From contig UQJA01000072.1 of the NCBI GenBank assembly GCA_900541285.1, forward strand, positions 1-10,173: DNA of 10,173 nt, in the 5' to 3' direction. Shown piece after piece: positions 7,121 to 10,173 of the stretch (position 1 is its first letter; every line of letters starts with the position of its first letter). This stretch comes from an uncultured Collinsella sp. GTDB taxonomy: Bacteria > Actinomycetota > Coriobacteriia > Coriobacteriales > Coriobacteriaceae. The position numbers were made by a program, and so were the translations under genes. Below the pieces are notes generated by a model that had not been told where the DNA came from, made no database searches, and worked only from the letters and a program-made list of their open reading frames with translations.

Positions 7121-7735
7121 TTAGCCACTCATGGCGCGAGCCTCGCGCTCGATGGCAACGCGCAGCTTGTACGGCACGCCGGGGTGCAGGATATCGGCCT
7201 GCTCGCCGGCGGCCTCCACCGTGGTCTCGGCATGGAGCTTTTGGTCCAGCAGACCGAGTGCCATGGCAAAGCCGTAGATGGTCTGCGCGGGGCTGGGCGG
7301 GCAGCCGGGGATATAGACATCGACCGGCAAGATCTTGTCCGTGCCACCCCAGACGCAGTAGTTGTCGTAGAAGATGCCGCCGGTGCAGCCGCACGCGCCA
7401 TAGGACACCACGATCTTGGGATCGGGTGCGGCCTCAAAGGCGCGCAAGGCCGGCATGCGCATGGCACGCGTCACGGCGCCGGTGTACAGCAGCACATCGG
7501 CGTGACGGGGCGAGGGCACGACCTTGATGCCAAAGCGCTCGACGTCAAAGACGGGCGTGATGGAACCGAAGATCTCGATCTCGCAGCCGTTGCAGCCGCC
7601 GCAGTCCACGCGGTAAACGTAGGCAGAACGTTTGATTTTTTTCAGTAACGACGCCTTCATGCTGGCGATGGATTCATCCACCGTCATCGGGACCGGAATG
7701 CCGTTGGCGTCACGGGGGCCTAATAAATTGCTCAT
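7121..7735 (-). CDS. hycG: Hydrogenase 3 small-subunit-like protein HycG, chimeric and truncated
   Basis: HycG is the electron-transfer small subunit (NuoB-like) that pairs with HycE in the membrane-bound, cytoplasm-facing FHL hydrogenase. The 204-residue frame holds the cluster motif CGGCNGCE (C45, C48, C51), C115 in YGACG and C145 in PGCPP; by family analogy C48, C51, C115 and C145 bind the proximal 4Fe-4S cluster. Residues 1-56 match my recollection of E. coli HycG, while from residue 57 (GSITPVFDVERFG) the protein departs from E. coli and becomes GC-rich in codon use. The switch falls in or just after the cluster motif. A TAA then stops the frame where E. coli HycG has Tyr. The start overlaps the hycF stop (TGATG). 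All cluster ligands survive, so function may remain if the tail is dispensable. Confidence 0.9.
   Translation of the reverse strand: MSNLLGPRDANGIPVPMTVDESIASMKASLLKKIKRSAYVYRVDCGGCNGCEIEIFGSITPVFDVERFGIKVVPSPRHADVLLYTGAVTRAMRMPALRAFEAAPDPKIVVSYGACGCTGGIFYDNYCVWGGTDKILPVDVYIPGCPPSPAQTIYGFAMALGLLDQKLHAETTVEAAGEQADILHPGVPYKLRVAIEREARAMSG
7564..7640. other. Probable chimera junction inside hycG
   Basis: On the minus strand, sequence right of about 7,610 has Escherichia-type codon use and encodes the E. coli HycG N-terminus. Sequence left of about 7,565 encodes a diverged HycG in GC-rich codons. Between them lies the highly conserved cluster-binding stretch around CGGCNGCE, where two orthologues could share a long identical run. 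The frame is kept. The exact base cannot be set without the two parent sequences. Confidence 0.75.
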
Positions 7736-8277
7736 CAGATGGCCTCTTTCATATGGCGAGTCAGTTCAATACGGTCGGACGGCACCAGGCATTTCTGGCG
7801 CTTACATTCCGGGCAAGTCTCAAAGCTTTCGCGGTGGTTTTCCGCGCGGCTGTCACCATTGTGCTTAAGCAGCGCAATGGCGTAGTCGATCTCTTTCTGG
7901 ACGGCGAAAGGACGATTGCAGACGCGACAGTTGCACAGCGCGAAGCGGGACTGTTGCAGGAAGTCTTCTTTCTTCCACACCGCCAGTTCGTACTCTTGCG
8001 ACAGTTTGATCGCTGCCGTCGGGCAGACTTCTTCGCAGCGTCCACAGAAGATGCAGCGCCCGAGATTAAACTCCCACGCAAGCTCTCCTGTGGCGAGGTC
8101 AGCTTCAACCGTTAAGGCGTTTGACGGGCAGGCATTGACGCAGGCCGCGCAGCCGATGCACTGCTGCGGGTTCTGCTCTGGCTTACCACGGAAGTTTTTA
8201 TCAACCGCAATCGGCTCCAGCGGATAAGACGAGGTCGCCGTGCCGGTTTTGATGACTTTTTTGATAAAGGTAAACAT
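7735..8277 (-). CDS. hycF: Formate hydrogenlyase electron-transfer subunit HycF (ferredoxin-like), Escherichia-type
   Basis: HycF is the polyferredoxin subunit of FHL that carries electrons towards HycG. The 180-residue product has the E. coli HycF length and, as far as I recall, nearly the same sequence. It has two 4Fe-4S motifs, C40-x2-C43-x2-C46-x3-C50 and C75-x2-C78-x2-C81-x3-C85, each ending in CP. The C-terminal half has two further Cys groups, C115-x-C117-x2-C120 and C155-x2-C158-x4-C163, probably binding a metal. The start lies nine bases after the hycE stop with GGA as a weak ribosome site, and the stop overlaps the hycG start. Codon use resembles Escherichia and differs from the genes to the left. 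Confidence 0.97.
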   Translation of the reverse strand: MFTFIKKVIKTGTATSSYPLEPIAVDKNFRGKPEQNPQQCIGCAACVNACPSNALTVEADLATGELAWEFNLGRCIFCGRCEEVCPTAAIKLSQEYELAVWKKEDFLQQSRFALCNCRVCNRPFAVQKEIDYAIALLKHNGDSRAENHRESFETCPECKRQKCLVPSDRIELTRHMKEAI

Positions 8278-8286
8278 GGCGATTCC

Positions 8287-9996
8287 TTATTTCAGCGGCG
8301 AGTTTTTACGCTCAATGCTGTAACGCTCGAGTTCTTTGTACGGCACCACTTTGCTCTTCTTCTTACGCACATCGACCACGGTCATGCGGTCGGTACAGGA
8401 GTAGCAAGGGTCCAGGCTACCGATAATCAGCGGCGCATCGGAAACGGTATTGCCACGCAGCATGTAGCGCAGGGTCGGCCAGTTCGCGTAGGTCGCGGCA
8501 CGGCAGCGCCAGCGGTACAGCTTCTGGTTGTCGCCGGTCATGCTCCAGTGGATATCATCGCCGCGCGGCGCTTCGGCAAAGCCCAGCGCGAAACGGTGCG
8601 GAATGTAGGTAAAGCCTTCCACCATCAGCGGACCACCCGGCAAGTTATCCAGACCGTAGTCGATCATGTTCAGCGCGGTATAGACTTCGTTGATACGCAC
8701 TTTCAGACGGGAAATAACGTCGCAGCCCTGCTCGCTGTGGACTTCCATTGGCAGCAGGCCATAACCAACAAACGGGTGATCGGCGCGGGTATCGCGAGCG
8801 TGTCCGCTGGCGCGGACCATCGGGCCAACGTTACTGAAATCGCGGGCAATTTCCGGGTCCAGACGACCAATGCCGACGGTGCGCTGTTCCATGTTCGGCG
8901 TACTCAGCAGCACATCCACCAGCTCCTGCACTTCACGACGCATCTGTTGCGCCAGCTGGCGGGTCTGGATCATGTCATCTTTCAGCAGATCGCGACGAAT
9001 CCCGCCGATCAGGTTCAGGCCGTAGGTTTTACGCGCACCGGTAAGGATCTCTGCCATTTTCATGGAGGTTTCACGCACGCGGAAGAACTGCATAAAGCCG
9101 GAGTCGAAGCCGGTAAAGTGACAGGCCAGGCCGAGGTTGAGCAGATGCGAGTGCAGGCGTTCCACCTCCAGCAGAATGGCGCGGATCATCTGCGCACGTT
9201 CTGGCACCTGAATACCCATCGCGTTTTCCACCGACGTGGTGTAGGCGGTGCTGTGAGCAAAGCCGCAGATCCCGCACACACGGTCAGAGAGGAAGGTCAC
9301 TTCGTTGTAACCCATACGGGTTTCCGCCAGTTTTTCCATGCCGCGATGGACGTAGAACAGGCGGTAGTCGGCGTCGATAATGTTTTCGCCATCGACGAAC
9401 AGACGGAAGTGCCCCGGTTCGTCAGAAGTGACGTGCAGCGGACCAATCGGCACGACGTTGTTTTTCTTGTCGCCCAGTTCGTTGATGAACTCGTAGGTTT
9501 CAGCATCGGTGGTCGGTGCCGGACGCTGACGATAATCCATGCTGTCTTTGCGCAGCGGATAAAGTTCATCCGGCCAGTCATCCGGCAGCACCAGACGACG
9601 TTCATCCGGCAGACCAACCGGAATCAAACCGTACATATCGCGCACTTCACGCTCGCCCCACACCGCAGCCGGAACGCGCGGCGTCACGGAAGGATACTCC
9701 GGTTTGTTGGCGTCAACTTCGACACGAACCGTTACCCAACACTTGGTGCCCTTCTCCATCGACAGCACGTAATAAACGGCGTAATGACCATTCAGTTTGC
9801 GTTCGTCGTTACCAAAAAGCACCGACAGCCAGCCCCCCTGCTTGTAGTAGAGAAACTCCACCACTTCCGGCAGATAGTTCACCTTCACGGTGACAGTCAG
9901 CTGATCTTTGGTCTGCCAGGCGTGGTCCAGCACGACGCCCGGAAATGCCTCATTCAGCGCGGCGAGATAATGTTGACCTAATTTTTCTTCAGACAT
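8287..9996 (-). CDS. hycE: Hydrogenase 3 large subunit precursor HycE, Escherichia-type
   Basis: HycE is the [NiFe] catalytic subunit of FHL that makes H2 from protons. It is 569 residues, as in E. coli, and I recall no difference from the E. coli protein. An N-terminal NuoC-like domain (about 1-150) with GEREVRDMYG (114-123) is followed by the NuoD/large-subunit domain. The Ni ligands are C241 and C244 in RVCGICGFAHS, and C531 and C534 in DPCYSCTDR. The precursor carries the 32-residue C-terminal tail that HycI removes after R537 (next residues MTVVDV). I chose the ATG at 9996; an open-frame extension to 10173 crosses the hycD stub and foreign sequence and is not real. It starts 17 bases after the hycD stop, the arrangement I recall from E. 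coli. Confidence 0.98.
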   Translation of the reverse strand: MSEEKLGQHYLAALNEAFPGVVLDHAWQTKDQLTVTVKVNYLPEVVEFLYYKQGGWLSVLFGNDERKLNGHYAVYYVLSMEKGTKCWVTVRVEVDANKPEYPSVTPRVPAAVWGEREVRDMYGLIPVGLPDERRLVLPDDWPDELYPLRKDSMDYRQRPAPTTDAETYEFINELGDKKNNVVPIGPLHVTSDEPGHFRLFVDGENIIDADYRLFYVHRGMEKLAETRMGYNEVTFLSDRVCGICGFAHSTAYTTSVENAMGIQVPERAQMIRAILLEVERLHSHLLNLGLACHFTGFDSGFMQFFRVRETSMKMAEILTGARKTYGLNLIGGIRRDLLKDDMIQTRQLAQQMRREVQELVDVLLSTPNMEQRTVGIGRLDPEIARDFSNVGPMVRASGHARDTRADHPFVGYGLLPMEVHSEQGCDVISRLKVRINEVYTALNMIDYGLDNLPGGPLMVEGFTYIPHRFALGFAEAPRGDDIHWSMTGDNQKLYRWRCRAATYANWPTLRYMLRGNTVSDAPLIIGSLDPCYSCTDRMTVVDVRKKKSKVVPYKELERYSIERKNSPLK

Positions 9997-10013
9997 GCTC
10001 AAACTCTCTTTAA

Positions 10014-10055
10014 TCACGCCGCCAGCAAGGAGACGAACGCTAAAAATGCAAAGCC
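10014..10055 (-). pseudogene. hycD: 3' end of hycD (last 13 codons), cut at a junction
   Basis: The frame ending in TGA at 10016-10014 reads GFAFLAFVSLLAA, which I recognise as the C-terminus of E. coli HycD, the membrane subunit encoded just upstream of hycE. Upstream of the Gly codon the sequence no longer resembles HycD (MAGVTGIVI instead of an ITWAGF-like stretch), and an in-frame TAG appears about 30 codons further up. Only a stub is present. Confidence 0.8.
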
Positions 10056-10056
10056 T
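10037..10056. other. Probable chimera junction between hycD stub and AT-rich foreign DNA
   Basis: The minus-strand hycD end stops being recognisable at about 10,055, while the plus-strand recombinase-like frame can be followed back to about 10,042. The two identities overlap by roughly 15-20 bases, consistent with a join at a short shared word. Confidence 0.65.
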
Positions 10057-10173
10057 ATAACAATACCTGTAACCCCTGCCATAAGAGAGCAGTTGGAGTG
10101 GTTTAAGGCAAATACTACTTTGACAAGCAACTATTTGCTGCCGATAATAACAAGGGATTATGAGGGGGAACAA
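10042..10173 (+). CDS. Fragment of a tyrosine recombinase/integrase, both ends missing (tentative)
   Basis: On the plus strand the frame from 10042 to the window edge is open for 44 codons and gives KNAKPITIPVTPAIREQLEW, then FKANTT, then NYLLPIITRDYEGEQ. The pattern of a short basic lead, ITIPVTPAIRE and then YLLPII resembles the middle of the catalytic domain of Bacteroidales-type tyrosine recombinases, where a K-x-x-K-x-I-x-I-P strand is followed by a helix and a LFPI-like turn. No catalytic R-H-R-Y set can be checked because the fragment is too short. Base composition is about 40% G+C (37 of 93 bases counted from 10081), unlike both neighbouring blocks. It could instead be a chance open frame; the recognisable motif order is the only support. 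Confidence 0.45.

Noticed and set aside
7121..7123. Recoding (readthrough or selenocysteine) at the HycG stop
   Set aside because: The codon is TAA, not TGA, and stands where a Tyr is expected, so a simple point change is more likely than programmed recoding.
9997..10173. N-terminal extension of HycE by 59 residues to the window edge
   Set aside because: It crosses the hycD stop region and the foreign AT-rich DNA; HycE from the ATG at 9996 already has the full E. coli length.
1..10173. CRISPR array, tRNA or rRNA genes, insertion sequence with terminal inverted repeats
   Set aside because: I saw no regularly spaced repeats, no tRNA-like cloverleaf and no paired terminal repeats; apart from the short recombinase-like fragment at the right edge nothing mobile was found.

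Overview
All complete genes in this window lie on the minus strand. Read from right to left they form a formate-hydrogenlyase (FHL) locus: a stub of hycD, then hycE, hycF, hycG, a hycH-like gene, a hycI-like gene, a formate/nitrite channel gene (focA-like), a rho-independent terminator, a molybdopterin oxidoreductase, selA, and selB cut by the left window edge. The genes are tightly packed, with stop/start overlaps at hycF/hycG, hycH/hycI and selA/selB, and no gene-free stretch reaches 300 bases.

The window is a mosaic of what look like three sources. From position 1 to about 7,565-7,610 the DNA is GC-rich, and its proteins look like those of a gut actinobacterium of the Coriobacteriia (Collinsella-like). 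That placement is inferred from GC content, protein style and gene order, not from a marker gene. From about 7,610 to about 10,050 the genes match, as far as I can recall the reference proteins, Escherichia HycE, HycF, the start of HycG and the last 13 residues of HycD. The last ~120 bases are AT-rich. They read on the plus strand as a piece of a tyrosine recombinase of the kind found in Bacteroidales. Both joins fall on short conserved or near-repeat sequence, so a chimeric metagenome contig is the most economical explanation. True recombination inside hycG is possible, because that join keeps the reading frame.

As a system the genes fit together. FocA moves formate. HycE/HycG form the [NiFe] hydrogenase core and HycF passes electrons to it. 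HycH and HycI mature the large subunit. SelA and SelB supply selenocysteine, classically needed by the formate dehydrogenase of FHL. The Mo/W enzyme encoded here uses a plain cysteine ligand followed by Glu rather than the Sec/Cys-His pair of formate dehydrogenases, so it may not be the FHL dehydrogenase, and no selenoprotein is visible in the window.

Other oddities are a single in-frame TAA that cuts off the last ~62 residues of HycG while the frame stays open and recognisable beyond it, a Met in the G4 motif of SelB, and an altered N-terminal motif in the HycI-like peptidase. I found no new type of system. The unusual content is the mosaic itself and these sequence departures.
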